Origin: Flavobacterium frigoritolerans
GTDB taxonomy: Bacteria; Bacteroidota; Bacteroidia; Flavobacteriales; Flavobacteriaceae
Reading direction: 5' to 3'
Assembly: GCF_025847275.1 (NCBI RefSeq)
Contig: NZ_JAOZEV010000004.1
Span: 281,638 to 345,637 of the forward strand
Length of the DNA stretch: 64,000 nucleotides
This document shows, one piece after another, positions 17,750-26,023 of this stretch. Under the pieces are notes generated by a model. That model did no database searches, was not told the origin of the DNA, and saw only the letters and a program-made list of their open reading frames with translations. The number at the start of each line of letters is the position of its first letter. The stretch's first letter is position 1. Made by a program: the position numbers and the translations under genes.

Positions 17750-19009
17750 CTAATTCAAGTCTTTTGTTACCACTTGCATGGTTTCGCGGCTTACTTGTTT
17801 TAGTAAAACTACTTTGTTTTCTTCAACGGCTTCGGCTGCTTTATCATCAAAATGACGAATAGTATATAAGGTAACATTTTCGCTAAAATCAACTTTAAAT
17901 TTTTTCGAAAGTATAGCATTCAAGTCATTGAAATTTTCAAATTTATCTTCTACACAAACAGAAAAACTAATCGCTGAGTTTTGAATTAAATTAACTTTTA
18001 TTTTAAACTCGTGGAATAAGGCAAAAATCTCACTGATATTTTCTTCCATAATAAAAGAAAAATCTATTGAAGAAAGTGAAATTAGAAGTTGGTTTCTCTT
18101 TACAATAAAACAAGGTAAATAAGGTTCTAAATCAACACCCTTAGAAACGCTTGTTCCTTTTAACAATGGGTTGATAAATGATTTTACATATAGCGGAATC
18201 TCTTTTTTCTGTAAAGGCTGTAATGTTTTTGGATGAATAACCGTTGCTCCGTAAAAGGCCAATTCGATAGCCTCACGATATGAAATTTGATTAAGCAAGC
18301 TTGCATTTTCAAAATAACGAGGGTCAGCATTCATTACTCCAGGAACGTCTTTCCAAATGGTAACACTTTCGGCATTTAAGCAATAAGCAAAAATAGCAGC
18401 AGTGTAGTCAGAACCTTCACGGCCCAAAGTTGTTGTGAAGTTGTTTTCATCGGCACCTAAAAAACCTTGAGTTATGTTCAGCATATTTCGCTTTACATTT
18501 TTACCAATATTTTTTTGGGTTAACTCCCAATCTACTTCAGCATCTCTGTAAGTTGCGTTAGTTTTTATGAAGTTACGTACATCAATCCATTGGGTCTGAA
18601 CACCCATGAAATTCATGAAATGACTTAAAATAGTAGTCGAAATTAATTCTCCAAAACTTACAATTTGATCATAAACAAAGTTATAGTTAGGCGATTTATT
18701 ATGGGCAAGAAAATATTCTAATTCCGAAAAGAACGCATTTACAGCAGTAAAAACTTCATGTTTTTCATTCTCGAATAAATCCAGCAATATCTGGTTGTGG
18801 TATTTTTTTACTTCTTGAACAGATGCATTTAACTCGCCCGATTTTTCAAAATAATTCTTTATTACAACTTCTAGAGCGTTTGTGGTTTTTCCCATAGCCG
18901 AAACTACAAGCAATACATCTTCATAACCTACTTTTTGTAAAACGTCATATACGTTTTTAATTCCTTCAGCATCTTTCACTGAGGCACCACCAAATTTGAA
19001 TACTCTCAT
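17750..19009 (-). CDS. lysC: aspartate kinase
   Basis: Aspartokinase phosphorylates aspartate, the first step to lysine, threonine, methionine and diaminopimelate. The 419-residue protein opens with the kinase signature VFKFGGASVKD, and the substrate/ATP region shows FLGADENNFTTTLGREGSDY and VTIWKDVPGVMNADPR. About 300-419 is the regulatory ACT-like part, suggesting feedback control by an end-product amino acid. It is monofunctional, with no homoserine dehydrogenase fused. The start lies 31 bp after the GNAT gene stop, so the two are probably co-transcribed. Which aspartokinase isoform this is cannot be decided from one window, so the symbol is approximate. Confidence 0.92.
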   Translation of the reverse strand: MRVFKFGGASVKDAEGIKNVYDVLQKVGYEDVLLVVSAMGKTTNALEVVIKNYFEKSGELNASVQEVKKYHNQILLDLFENEKHEVFTAVNAFFSELEYFLAHNKSPNYNFVYDQIVSFGELISTTILSHFMNFMGVQTQWIDVRNFIKTNATYRDAEVDWELTQKNIGKNVKRNMLNITQGFLGADENNFTTTLGREGSDYTAAIFAYCLNAESVTIWKDVPGVMNADPRYFENASLLNQISYREAIELAFYGATVIHPKTLQPLQKKEIPLYVKSFINPLLKGTSVSKGVDLEPYLPCFIVKRNQLLISLSSIDFSFIMEENISEIFALFHEFKIKVNLIQNSAISFSVCVEDKFENFNDLNAILSKKFKVDFSENVTLYTIRHFDDKAAEAVEENKVVLLKQVSRETMQVVTKDLN

Positions 19010-19040
19010 TATTTATTATTATATATTGTGTCTTAAATTT

Positions 19041-19514
19041 TTATTTTTTCTCTAAAAAAGTATTAATTCCAGCTTCATCCATTTGAACAACACGCCATTC
19101 ATCGAAGACTTTGGCTCCAGATTTTTCATAGAATTTAACTGCAGGAGTATTCCAATCGAGTACATTCCATTCGACTCTTCTTACTTTATCTTTTTTTGCC
19201 TGCTCCATTATTTTGGAGTATAATGCCATTCCTAAACCAGATCCGCGCATTTTATCTTTAACAATTAAATCTTCTAAATGTATTGTTTTGCCTTTCCAGG
19301 TTGAGAATCGGTAATAGTATAAGGCGATTCCAACTATTTCGGCATCTACCTCGGCTACAAATACATGAAAAAGAGGATTTTCTCCAAAGCCATCACGAAC
19401 TAAATCGCTCTCCGTAACCAAAACTGCATCTGGTTCATTTTCGAATATGGCTAGTTCCTGAATCAAGCCTAAAACAGCTTTCATATCATCAGGGTTTCCT
19501 TTTCTAATATTCAT
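19041..19514 (-). CDS. GNAT family N-acetyltransferase
   Basis: A 157-residue acetyl-CoA dependent acetyltransferase. The single GNAT domain covers most of the protein. The core strand IHLEDLIVKDKMRGSGLGMAL carries the acetyl-CoA motif A (RGSGLG, about 91-96), and the C-terminal EWNVLDWNTPAVKFYEKSGA is the typical N-x-x-x-x-x-Y-x-x-x-G region of diamine/thialysine N-acetyltransferase-like members. It lies just upstream of aspartate kinase on the same strand. That could fit an amino-acid or diamine substrate such as lysine-like compounds, but this is only suggestive. Confidence 0.88.
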   Translation of the reverse strand: MNIRKGNPDDMKAVLGLIQELAIFENEPDAVLVTESDLVRDGFGENPLFHVFVAEVDAEIVGIALYYYRFSTWKGKTIHLEDLIVKDKMRGSGLGMALYSKIMEQAKKDKVRRVEWNVLDWNTPAVKFYEKSGAKVFDEWRVVQMDEAGINTFLEKK

Positions 19515-19585
19515 AAATTCTTATTATTAATGTATTTATATCTAAAATAATGGTTTTTTCGAACTTGATTATTGCTTTTGATTAA

Positions 19586-19593
19586 CAAATATA
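19586..19593 (-). promoter_or_regulatory. -7 element of the GNAT-aspartate kinase operon
   Basis: CAAATATA on the plus strand reads TATATTTG on the minus strand, a full TAnnTTTG match, 72 bp upstream of the GNAT start. No clear -33 TTG at the right spacing. Confidence 0.4.
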
Positions 19594-19645
19594 CAATACG
19601 GACAAACTAACTAAATAATTTTTAAATCAATTTCACAAAAAAGGC

Positions 19646-19653
19646 GATATTTG
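19646..19653 (+). promoter_or_regulatory. -7 element of fbp; decides the start codon
   Basis: GATATTTG is seven of eight to TAnnTTTG. Its last G is the first base of an in-frame GTG that would otherwise extend Fbp by 12 residues, so translation must begin downstream, at the ATG at 19689. Confidence 0.45.
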
Positions 19654-19688
19654 TGACTTCAAAAAAAAATCTACAACGATATAGTATA

Positions 19689-20696
19689 ATGGAAGAACGC
19701 AATAAAACACTAGGAGAGTTTATTATTGAGAACCAAAAAGCATTTCAGTATTCGTCGGGAGAGCTTTCCCGAATTATCAACTCTATACGATTGGCGGCCA
19801 AAGTCGTTAATTATAAAGTAAACAAAGCGGGTTTAGTTGACATCGTTGGTGCAGCTGGAGAGCAAAACATACAAGGAGAAGATCAGCAAAAACTAGATGT
19901 GTATGCAAATGAGGTTTTTATTCAAACCTTAATTAATCGTGAGATTGTTTGCGGAATCGCTTCAGAAGAAAATGATGATTTCATTACTGTACAAGGAAGT
20001 GATAATAGCCATAATAATAAATATGTGGTTTTGATGGATCCACTTGATGGTTCGTCTAATATTGATGTGAATGTTTCTGTGGGAACTATTTTTTCAGTTT
20101 ATAGAAGAATTACGCCAATAGGAACACCAGTTACACTTGAGGATTTTTTACAACCAGGAGTTAACCAAGTTGCGGCAGGATATGTAATTTACGGAACTTC
20201 GACAATGTTGGTTTATACAACAGGGCATGGTGTAAATGGATTTACCTTAAATCCTGCAATTGGAACATTTTATTTGTCACACCCAAATATGAAATATTCA
20301 AAAGATGGAAATATTTATTCTGTAAATGAAGGAAACTATGTTCATTTCCCGCAAGGAGTAAAGGATTATATTAAGTATTGTCAGCATGAAGAAGATGACA
20401 GACCTTATACTTCGAGATATATCGGAAGTTTAGTTTCTGATTTTCATCGAAACATGATTAAAGGAGGTATTTATTTGTATCCAACAAGTAGCAAGGCACC
20501 AAAAGGGAAGCTTCGTTTGTTGTATGAATGTAATCCAATGGCATTTGTAGCCGAGCAAGCTGGAGGAAAAGCATCTGATGGTTTTAATAGAATCATGGAG
20601 ATTAATCCAACCGAATTGCACCAACGCGTTCCGTTCTTTTGTGGAAGCTATAATATGGTCGAAAAAGCAGAAGAGTTTATGCTTAATGCAAAATAA
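19689..20696 (+). CDS. fbp: fructose-1,6-bisphosphatase, class I
   Basis: Gluconeogenic enzyme that hydrolyses fructose 1,6-bisphosphate to fructose 6-phosphate in the cytoplasm. The 335-residue protein carries the metal-binding signature [14 protein letters not shown] (about 115-128) and the substrate/AMP-family residues around [22 protein letters not shown] (about 275-296). Length is right for class I. I chose the ATG at 19689 because the longer reading from a GTG at 19653 overlaps the -7 promoter element, and [12 protein letters not shown] matches the usual N-terminus. The gene is divergent from the GNAT-lysC pair and ends at a strong terminator, so it is monocistronic. Confidence 0.96.
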   Translation: MEERNKTLGEFIIENQKAFQYSSGELSRIINSIRLAAKVVNYKVNKAGLVDIVGAAGEQNIQGEDQQKLDVYANEVFIQTLINREIVCGIASEENDDFITVQGSDNSHNNKYVVLMDPLDGSSNIDVNVSVGTIFSVYRRITPIGTPVTLEDFLQPGVNQVAAGYVIYGTSTMLVYTTGHGVNGFTLNPAIGTFYLSHPNMKYSKDGNIYSVNEGNYVHFPQGVKDYIKYCQHEEDDRPYTSRYIGSLVSDFHRNMIKGGIYLYPTSSKAPKGKLRLLYECNPMAFVAEQAGGKASDGFNRIMEINPTELHQRVPFFCGSYNMVEKAEEFMLNAK

Positions 20697-20700
20697 TAAA

Positions 20701-20738
20701 AAAATAAAACCCGACTTGAAAAAGTCGGGTTTTATTTT
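20701..20738 (+). terminator. fbp intrinsic terminator
   Basis: A perfect 17-bp stem (core AAAACCCGACTT) closed by a GAAA tetraloop and followed by a T-run begins 4 bp after the fbp stop codon. Confidence 0.93.
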
Positions 20739-20740
20739 TT

Positions 20741-20863
20741 AAGTACCAGTTTCAGTGTTCAGTTTCAGTTTGAAAACTGTAAACTATGACTGTAGACTTT
20801 TTTAAGTACCAGTGTCAGTTTTAAGTACCAGTTTGAAAACTGAATACGGCGACTGCAACCTTT
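20741..20863. repeat. intergenic CAGT-rich short repeats
   Basis: The unit AAGTACCAGT occurs three times (20741, 20803 and 20823), mixed with TTTCAGT/TGTCAGT units and two copies of CAGTTTGAAAACTG. Two longer blocks end similarly, GACTGTAGACTTTTTT and GACTGCAACCTTTTTT. The array fills the space between the fbp terminator and the terB-like gene and encodes nothing evident. Confidence 0.6.
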
Positions 20864-20864
20864 T

Positions 20865-21296
20865 TTATTTATTCATATTTTGCATTTCGAAAGTAAAAGT
20901 ATCTAAATCTACTTTTTTATCTACTAACGAAAGTGCTTTTGCAATAATGTAGTTTACGTTTCCAGGAGTAAATCCTAGTGCAAGTCCAAGTCTTCTTAGC
21001 ATGATTTCCTGACTGTCTCCCATGTGGTGATCTACGTGTACCATACGAGCCAAATCGTATAAACGCTCTAAACGTTGTGAATACAAATAAGGCGCATTTA
21101 TAGGGTGCTTGAATGGATCTGCAAGAATCTCTTTATACTCTTCGTCCGAAATTTCTAATCTAGAAGCTAACTTGTCTAAAAAAGCTTTTTCTTCTTGATT
21201 TGTTTTTCCGTCTGCAAGAGCTACGCGAACAATAGCCGAAAAATGACCTTTATTTCTTAGTTTAAATTCGCTATCAAATAAATCTGAAAATGACAT
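20865..21296 (-). CDS. TerB-like family protein
   Basis: A 143-residue all-helical protein of the TerB/TerB-like domain family. Recognisable pieces are IVRVALADGKTNQEEKAFL (about 23-41), where acidic residues form the metal-binding loop seen in TerB proteins, and the helical pair DLARMVHVDHHMGDSQEIM. TerB domains are linked to tellurite resistance and to phage- and stress-response systems near membranes, but stand-alone copies in Bacteroidota are functionally undefined. No ter operon genes are nearby. A full -7 element (TATCTTTG) precedes it. Family call good; function unknown. Confidence 0.8.
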   Translation of the reverse strand: MSFSDLFDSEFKLRNKGHFSAIVRVALADGKTNQEEKAFLDKLASRLEISDEEYKEILADPFKHPINAPYLYSQRLERLYDLARMVHVDHHMGDSQEIMLRRLGLALGFTPGNVNYIIAKALSLVDKKVDLDTFTFEMQNMNK

Positions 21297-21318
21297 AATT
21301 AATTGGTTTTTTGTATCA

Positions 21319-21326
21319 CAAAGATA
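21319..21326 (-). promoter_or_regulatory. -7 element of the terB-like gene
   Basis: CAAAGATA on the plus strand reads TATCTTTG on the minus strand, a perfect TAnnTTTG, 23 bp before the ATG. Confidence 0.5.
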
Positions 21327-21490
21327 AATCTATTTTTAAATTATTAATTTTAATTTTCTCATAATTTTTATAATTGCAAAAACTGTAATTTTAACTTATT
21401 TTTATTTAATGATTTTAGAATAGCAATCTACCATTTTCAAAATTAATCGTAAGTTTACACACCCTTTATCAATTTTAAATTAAAATACCC

Positions 21491-22084
21491 ATGTCAGATT
21501 TTTGGATTTATTTTCAAATAGGATTAAAACACGTTCTAGATATTCATGCATACGATCACGTAATGTTTTTAATGGCTTTAACTATTCCTTATTCATTTAA
21601 GGATTGGAAAAGAATTTTATTGCTTGTAACTATTTTTACTGTTGGTCACACATTGGCTTTACTGCTATCAGTTTATGGAATAGTTACTATTAAAGTAAAT
21701 ATCGTCGAATTTTTAATTCCGATAACCATTTTAATAACTGCTTTTTTTAATTTTTTTACAGCAGGGAAATCATCTAAAACGGAGAGTATTAATTTAGTGT
21801 TTTTTATAACACTTTTCTTTGGGATAATTCATGGTTTAGGATTCTCTAATTATTTCAGAACAATATTAGGAGGTAGTCCAACATCAAAATTATTGCCCTT
21901 GGGAGAATTTGCATTAGGGATTGAGGCAGCTCAAATTATTGTAGTTTTTGTAGTTTTAATAATCTCATATATTGTTCAAACAATTTTCCGTTTTTCAAAA
22001 CGTGATTGGACTTTGGCTATGTCGGCTTTTATAATAGGAGTTGTAATCCCGATGGTTATTGAGAGCGAAATATGGAGTAGATAA
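21491..22084 (+). CDS. HupE/UreJ family membrane protein
   Basis: A 197-residue inner-membrane protein with about six hydrophobic helices. The family signature is the N-terminal GLKHVLDIHAYDHVMFL with clustered His and Asp residues, the mid-protein GHTLALLLS and FGIIHGLGFSNYF, and a C-terminal GIEAAQI. HupE/UreJ proteins are thought to be secondary permeases for nickel or cobalt, used by urease and hydrogenase systems. No urease or hydrogenase genes are nearby, so the metal is uncertain. The next gene starts 2 bp after its stop, making co-transcription almost certain. Confidence 0.87.
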   Translation: MSDFWIYFQIGLKHVLDIHAYDHVMFLMALTIPYSFKDWKRILLLVTIFTVGHTLALLLSVYGIVTIKVNIVEFLIPITILITAFFNFFTAGKSSKTESINLVFFITLFFGIIHGLGFSNYFRTILGGSPTSKLLPLGEFALGIEAAQIIVVFVVLIISYIVQTIFRFSKRDWTLAMSAFIIGVVIPMVIESEIWSR

Positions 22085-22086
22085 AA

Positions 22087-22518
22087 ATGGAAAAAGAAAA
22101 ATTAAATAGATACGACAAAGCTTATTTGCGAATTGCAAAAGAATGGAGCATGTTGTCGTATTGCAAGCGTAAGCAAGTTGGTGCAATTATCGTAAAGGAT
22201 CGGATGATTATTTCTGATGGTTATAATGGTACGCCAACAGGATTTGGGAATTGTTGCGAGGATGAAGAAGGATTAACGAGATGGGATGTTCTGCATGCCG
22301 AAGCCAACGCTATTTTAAAAGTAGCAAGGTCAACCCAGTCTTGCGAAGGAGCAACCTTGTATATAACACTCTCACCTTGTAAAGAATGTAGTAAATTAAT
22401 TCATCAATCGGGGATAAAAAGAGTAGTCTATCAAAATGGATATCGTGATGATGCTGGAATCCAGTTTTTAATAAAGGCAGGTGTAGAGGTCGTGAATATT
22501 CCTGTATTAGAAGAGTAG
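22087..22518 (+). CDS. dCMP deaminase (CMP/dCMP deaminase family)
   Basis: A 143-residue zinc-dependent deaminase. The zinc site is H70-A71-E72 (HAEANA), with C98 and C101 in SPCKEC, and the N-terminal GYNGTPTG loop is typical of ComEB/dCMP deaminases, which convert dCMP to dUMP for dTTP synthesis. It follows the HupE gene by 2 bp and precedes the C-terminal processing protease gene in the same direction. The neighbours do not suggest a joint function. Assignment to dCMP rather than CMP deaminase rests on the GYNGTPxGF loop. Confidence 0.92.
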   Translation: MEKEKLNRYDKAYLRIAKEWSMLSYCKRKQVGAIIVKDRMIISDGYNGTPTGFGNCCEDEEGLTRWDVLHAEANAILKVARSTQSCEGATLYITLSPCKECSKLIHQSGIKRVVYQNGYRDDAGIQFLIKAGVEVVNIPVLEE

Positions 22519-22599
22519 AAGCTTGCAGTAATTTCAAAATATAGGGTTGCTATGAAGAATAACAATAGTATATTCTCATAAAATAAATATTAGCTACAT

Positions 22600-24177
22600 A
22601 TGAAATTCAATACAAAATATTTGCCAATAGTTATTGGAGCAGCTTTAGCTCTGGGAACTGTACTTGGAAGCTTATTAAGCACTCCGGCACAGGATCAGTT
22701 CTTAGCTAAAAATAACTCTAAAAATAAACTCAACAAATTAATTGATTTCATTAATAATGAGTATGTAGATAGTATAAATACAGATTCTATAGTTAATCTT
22801 ACGGTCGATAATATTTTGTCAAAATTAGACCCTCATTCCGTTTATATTCCGCCAAGTGAACAAGCAGAAGTTGCCGAAAGTATGAAAGGTGATTTTGTTG
22901 GAATTGGGGTGAATTTTTATATGTATAAAGATTCGGTTGCAATAATAAAACCAATAGAAAATGGCCCTTCGGCAAAAGCAGGAATTCAGGCTGGAGATAG
23001 GATTTTATATGTAGGAAAGACCAAATTATTCGGGCGAAAACTTCCGTCAGATAGCTTGTTTGCTAAATTAAAAGGAAAAAGAGGAACAGAGGTAGAGCTT
23101 ACTGTTTATCGAAAATCAGAACAAAAGAAATTAAAAGTTAAAATAAAAAGAGACATTATTCCTATAAAAAGTGTTGATGTTTCGATGTTATTGGATAAAA
23201 ACACTGGATATATAAAGATAAATCGTTTCGCCGAAACAACTTATGCCGAATTTAAATCAGGTTTAACGAAGTTAAAGCAAAAGGGAATTCAGTCACTTAT
23301 TATAGATCTTCGAGATAATGGAGGAGGCTATATGGAAGAAGCTGTTGCAATTGCAGATGAATTTCTGAAAGATAAGCAGCTTATTGTTTTTACAAAAAAT
23401 AAGAATGGAGAAACTGAAAAGACGTATGCTACTGGAAGCGGAAGTTTTGAGTCTGGAAAAGTATCTGTATTAATTAATGAGAATAGTGCTTCGGCTAGTG
23501 AAATTTTAGCAGGGGCAATTCAGGATAACGATAGAGGAAACATAATAGGTCGTCGTTCTTTTGGAAAAGGATTGGTTCAGCGCGAAATGGATTTTAATGA
23601 TGGATCAGCAGTTCGATTAACGGTTGCTAGATATTACACACCAACAGGGCGCTCTATCCAGAAGCCATATAGTCATGGAAACGAAGACTACTTTAAAGAG
23701 TCGGATTCACGTTTTAACAACGGAGAATTATATAGTAAGGATAGTATTAAAGTTATTGATACATTAAAATATAAGACACCAAAGGGTAAAATTGTTTATG
23801 GTGGAGGTGGTATTGTGCCAGATGTTTTTGTGCCTATCGAAATAGAGCATGGTAGTGAAGGCTCAGCTTATTTGTTGCAAACGGGAATTGTTGGACATTT
23901 TGTTTTCGAACAATTGGATAAAAATCGTAAAGCATTTACAGGGTTAAATTACCAAGAATTTATCGCAAAAATGCAGTCAACAGATGATTATTTTAAATCT
24001 TTTCAGAAGTATCTTTTTAAGAATGGCTTAGATTTGAAATTAGAAAAAAATAAAGCGATCATTAATCGTTATATTACAGCTGAATTTGCCAGACAATTGT
24101 ATGGTGAAATTTATTACTATGATGTGATTCTTAAAAATGATGCAATGATTAAGGCAGTTTTAAATCAGAAAAAATAA
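22600..24177 (+). CDS. S41 family C-terminal processing protease
   Basis: A 525-residue periplasmic or membrane-anchored carboxyl-terminal protease (Ctp/Tsp). An N-terminal hydrophobic segment (about 8-27) acts as signal or anchor. The N-terminal region has LSKLDPHSVYIPPSE, the PDZ domain lies about 85-165 (NGPSAKAGIQAGDRILYVGK), and the protease core contains RDNGGGYMEEA. The Ser-Lys dyad is in SASASE (296-301) and FGKG with K323. It trims or degrades periplasmic proteins with exposed C-termini. It is followed after 16 bp by a small NTF2-like gene. More than one S41 protease is common in this phylum, so no unique symbol is given. Confidence 0.94.
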   Translation: MKFNTKYLPIVIGAALALGTVLGSLLSTPAQDQFLAKNNSKNKLNKLIDFINNEYVDSINTDSIVNLTVDNILSKLDPHSVYIPPSEQAEVAESMKGDFVGIGVNFYMYKDSVAIIKPIENGPSAKAGIQAGDRILYVGKTKLFGRKLPSDSLFAKLKGKRGTEVELTVYRKSEQKKLKVKIKRDIIPIKSVDVSMLLDKNTGYIKINRFAETTYAEFKSGLTKLKQKGIQSLIIDLRDNGGGYMEEAVAIADEFLKDKQLIVFTKNKNGETEKTYATGSGSFESGKVSVLINENSASASEILAGAIQDNDRGNIIGRRSFGKGLVQREMDFNDGSAVRLTVARYYTPTGRSIQKPYSHGNEDYFKESDSRFNNGELYSKDSIKVIDTLKYKTPKGKIVYGGGGIVPDVFVPIEIEHGSEGSAYLLQTGIVGHFVFEQLDKNRKAFTGLNYQEFIAKMQSTDDYFKSFQKYLFKNGLDLKLEKNKAIINRYITAEFARQLYGEIYYYDVILKNDAMIKAVLNQKK

Positions 24178-24193
24178 TTCTAATTTTTTTAAA

Positions 24194-24559
24194 ATGGAAA
24201 TAAATACTATTGTAAATGCTGAAATCGAGCTATTAACTGCGATCAAAAATGCAGATGTTTTAGCTTTAGAAAAATTTCTTCACGATGATTTACTGTTTAA
24301 TTTACCAGATGGACAAACAATCACTAAGGAGTTCGATTTAGATCAGTATCGTTCAGGTAAAATAAAAATCGAAGTATTAGAAGCTTCAGATCAAATTATT
24401 AGTGTAATTGATGATACTGCTGTTGTGGGAGTTACTATTTTGTTAAGAGGGGAATATAATAATGAACCCTTAGATGGTATTTTTAGATATAGTAGAGTTT
24501 GGAAGCAATTTGATGAGAATCTAAGAGTTATTGCAGGAAGCTGTGTGCAATTAAAATAA
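24194..24559 (+). CDS. NTF2-like (DUF4440) family protein
   Basis: A 121-residue cone-shaped-fold protein of the SnoaL/DUF4440 NTF2-like superfamily. The N-terminal helix (INTIVNAEIELLTAIKNADV) precedes ALEKFLHDDLLFNLPDGQ and the curved sheet IISVIDDTAVVGVTILLRG and RVWKQFDENLRVIAGSCVQ. Such small proteins bind ligands or act as enzymes of diverse kinds, and no catalytic residue can be assigned. No signal peptide, so cytoplasmic. It lies 16 bp after the S41 protease, probably on the same transcript. Confidence 0.82.
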   Translation: MEINTIVNAEIELLTAIKNADVLALEKFLHDDLLFNLPDGQTITKEFDLDQYRSGKIKIEVLEASDQIISVIDDTAVVGVTILLRGEYNNEPLDGIFRYSRVWKQFDENLRVIAGSCVQLK

Positions 24560-24600
24560 GTTATACTGGCTTACAAACTTCGCGGTTAAAGAATAAATAA

Positions 24601-24912
24601 ATGAAAAATCTAAAAAGAATAAGTTTTCTATTAGTCTTAATGGCTTTTGTGATTTCTTGTGCATGTATGAAGGATAAGAACGTGATTTCAGGAAAAGTTG
24701 TATCGATAGAGTTTGGTAAAGACGGATATACTGCAAAAGTTAAGACCGAGAAAAACGAAATTTATTATGCTACAATTAGTATTGTAAATGTGGGCGGTCC
24801 TGAAAACTATAAGAAATTAAAAGAAGGAGATGAGGTTTCCTTAAAAGGAGAAATCTGGAAAACCGACACAGAGAAGCATATAAAAGTAAAAGAAATTGTT
24901 TCTGTAAAATAA
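24601..24912 (+). CDS. small lipoprotein, uncharacterised
   Basis: A 103-residue lipoprotein. The signal sequence ends in FVISC with the lipidated Cys at about 20, followed by ACMKDKN. The mature part is a compact all-beta segment: VISGKVVSIEFGKDGYTAKV, YYATISIVNVGG and DEVSLKGEIWKTDTEKHIKV. The GKVVSIE...GDEVSLKGE pattern looks like a small OB-fold-type domain. I do not recognise a named family. It is the last gene of the run that begins with HupE, and a bulged hairpin with a T-run follows. Confidence 0.75.
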   Translation: MKNLKRISFLLVLMAFVISCACMKDKNVISGKVVSIEFGKDGYTAKVKTEKNEIYYATISIVNVGGPENYKKLKEGDEVSLKGEIWKTDTEKHIKVKEIVSVK

Positions 24913-24939
24913 GTTAATGCTAAAACATTAAGATTTTTG

Positions 24940-24991
24940 AACCATTAAGACATTAAGTTTATTGAGCTTAGTCTAATGGTTTTTCTTTTTT
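24940..24991 (+). terminator. likely terminator of the HupE-to-lipoprotein gene run
   Basis: AACCATTAAGAC pairs with GTCTAATGGTT with one bulged base, followed by TTTTCTTTTTT. Downstream, AT-rich sequence to 25084 shows no gene. Confidence 0.5.
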
Positions 24992-25084
24992 ACTACTAAA
25001 AGATTAAGTTTATAAAGTGTCTGAAGCTTAACTTTTTTTAATCTCTTAATGGGTAAAATAAAAAAAAACTAATGTTTTAAAAAG

Positions 25085-25690
25085 TTATCGAGTACTATCG
25101 TGCGCATGAGTTTGTACGCCATTATTCCATACCGTTAAGATATCGGTTGCAACGGCAGCACCACTTCCTGCGGCAATTGCAAGTTGACTTCTCCAGCCAG
25201 CCAGAGTGCCAATAACATAAATACCTTCAGTGACTTTGTGATCGATGTTTTTTAACTGAATTCGTTGTTTTTCGGGTAGCGCTTTTTTATGAGGCTCAAT
25301 GTATTGTGTCAAGCCTTCGATAGCAAAAGTATTCGCAGAACCAATCCCTACAACTATTATTTTAGTTTTGTATGTGTTTTTGTTGGTAGTAATTAAAAAT
25401 TCAGGATATTCACCTTCAATCTTTATTACTTTCTCGTTTGGTATTTGTTCAATATGAGGATATTCTTGGCTTAAATGTTCGGTACTTTCCGATAGCAATT
25501 CAGAGCCTAATTTTCCAGGAGTAATCCCGTAAGCATTATTGAAAAGAGCCTCTTGAAGAGAAGAGTTTTTTTGATGCGTAAAAACCCCAATTTTTTTATC
25601 AATTACAAAAGGTTTGTTTTGTGCAGATCCAAGGACAAGTGCACAGGACATACTTGATACGCCTCCGCCAATAATCAAAACGTCAAACAT
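25085..25690 (-). CDS. minimal FAD-binding thioredoxin reductase-like protein
   Basis: A 201-residue flavoprotein fold with the FAD Rossmann start FDVLIIGGGVSSMSCALVL and the C-terminal FAD motif GIYVIGTLAGWRSQLAIAAGSG, as in the FAD domain of thioredoxin reductases. The NADPH-binding domain and the redox CxxC found in full-length (about 310-residue) thioredoxin reductases are both missing. The internal IIVVGIGSANTFAIEGLTQ corresponds to the end of the FAD half. The gene is 2 bp downstream of a small membrane protein gene, so they form a pair. It may use a separate reductant, or be a flavin-binding protein without classical activity. Confidence 0.8.
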   Translation of the reverse strand: MFDVLIIGGGVSSMSCALVLGSAQNKPFVIDKKIGVFTHQKNSSLQEALFNNAYGITPGKLGSELLSESTEHLSQEYPHIEQIPNEKVIKIEGEYPEFLITTNKNTYKTKIIVVGIGSANTFAIEGLTQYIEPHKKALPEKQRIQLKNIDHKVTEGIYVIGTLAGWRSQLAIAAGSGAAVATDILTVWNNGVQTHAHDSTR

Positions 25691-25692
25691 AC

Positions 25693-25896
25693 TTATTGTT
25701 GATCGTTCATTTTTTCTTCTATCTTTTTAGAAATTCTAAAAATTAAAAGAATTAGTACGGCACAAAACGCAGCTGCTATTCCAATAAACGCTACCATGCT
25801 ATCTCCTTGTAGAGGATTTTGAAAGTCAAGCAAAGTAATATTGAAAATAATCAAAGCTAATGCTAAAAGCACTAATATGGAAGTAAAAATTTTCAT
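25693..25896 (-). CDS. small two-helix membrane protein, hypothetical
   Basis: A 67-residue membrane protein with two hydrophobic helices (about 3-25 and 34-53) and a charged C-terminal tail (RISKKIEEKMNDQQ). No family recognised. It stops 2 bp before the FAD protein starts, which argues that it is expressed and may anchor or partner that protein. Confidence 0.62.
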   Translation of the reverse strand: MKIFTSILVLLALALIIFNITLLDFQNPLQGDSMVAFIGIAAAFCAVLILLIFRISKKIEEKMNDQQ

Positions 25897-26023
25897 AGGA
25901 TAACTATTTATTTCTAAATGATTAAAAGAAATAATTAAAAATGAAATGTTATTTGTGGTTGTTCCGCAAACGAGTATTTCGGCTTTTAAGTATTTCTAGT
26001 GGGTAAATTTATGAAAATTAATT

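Noticed and set aside
19653..19688. N-terminal extension of Fbp from a GTG
   Set aside because: The GTG overlaps the -7 promoter element, and the ATG at 19689 gives the usual N-terminus.
20865..21296. TerB-like protein as part of a tellurite or phage resistance cluster
   Set aside because: No terA/C/D/E genes or other resistance genes nearby; neighbours are metabolic.
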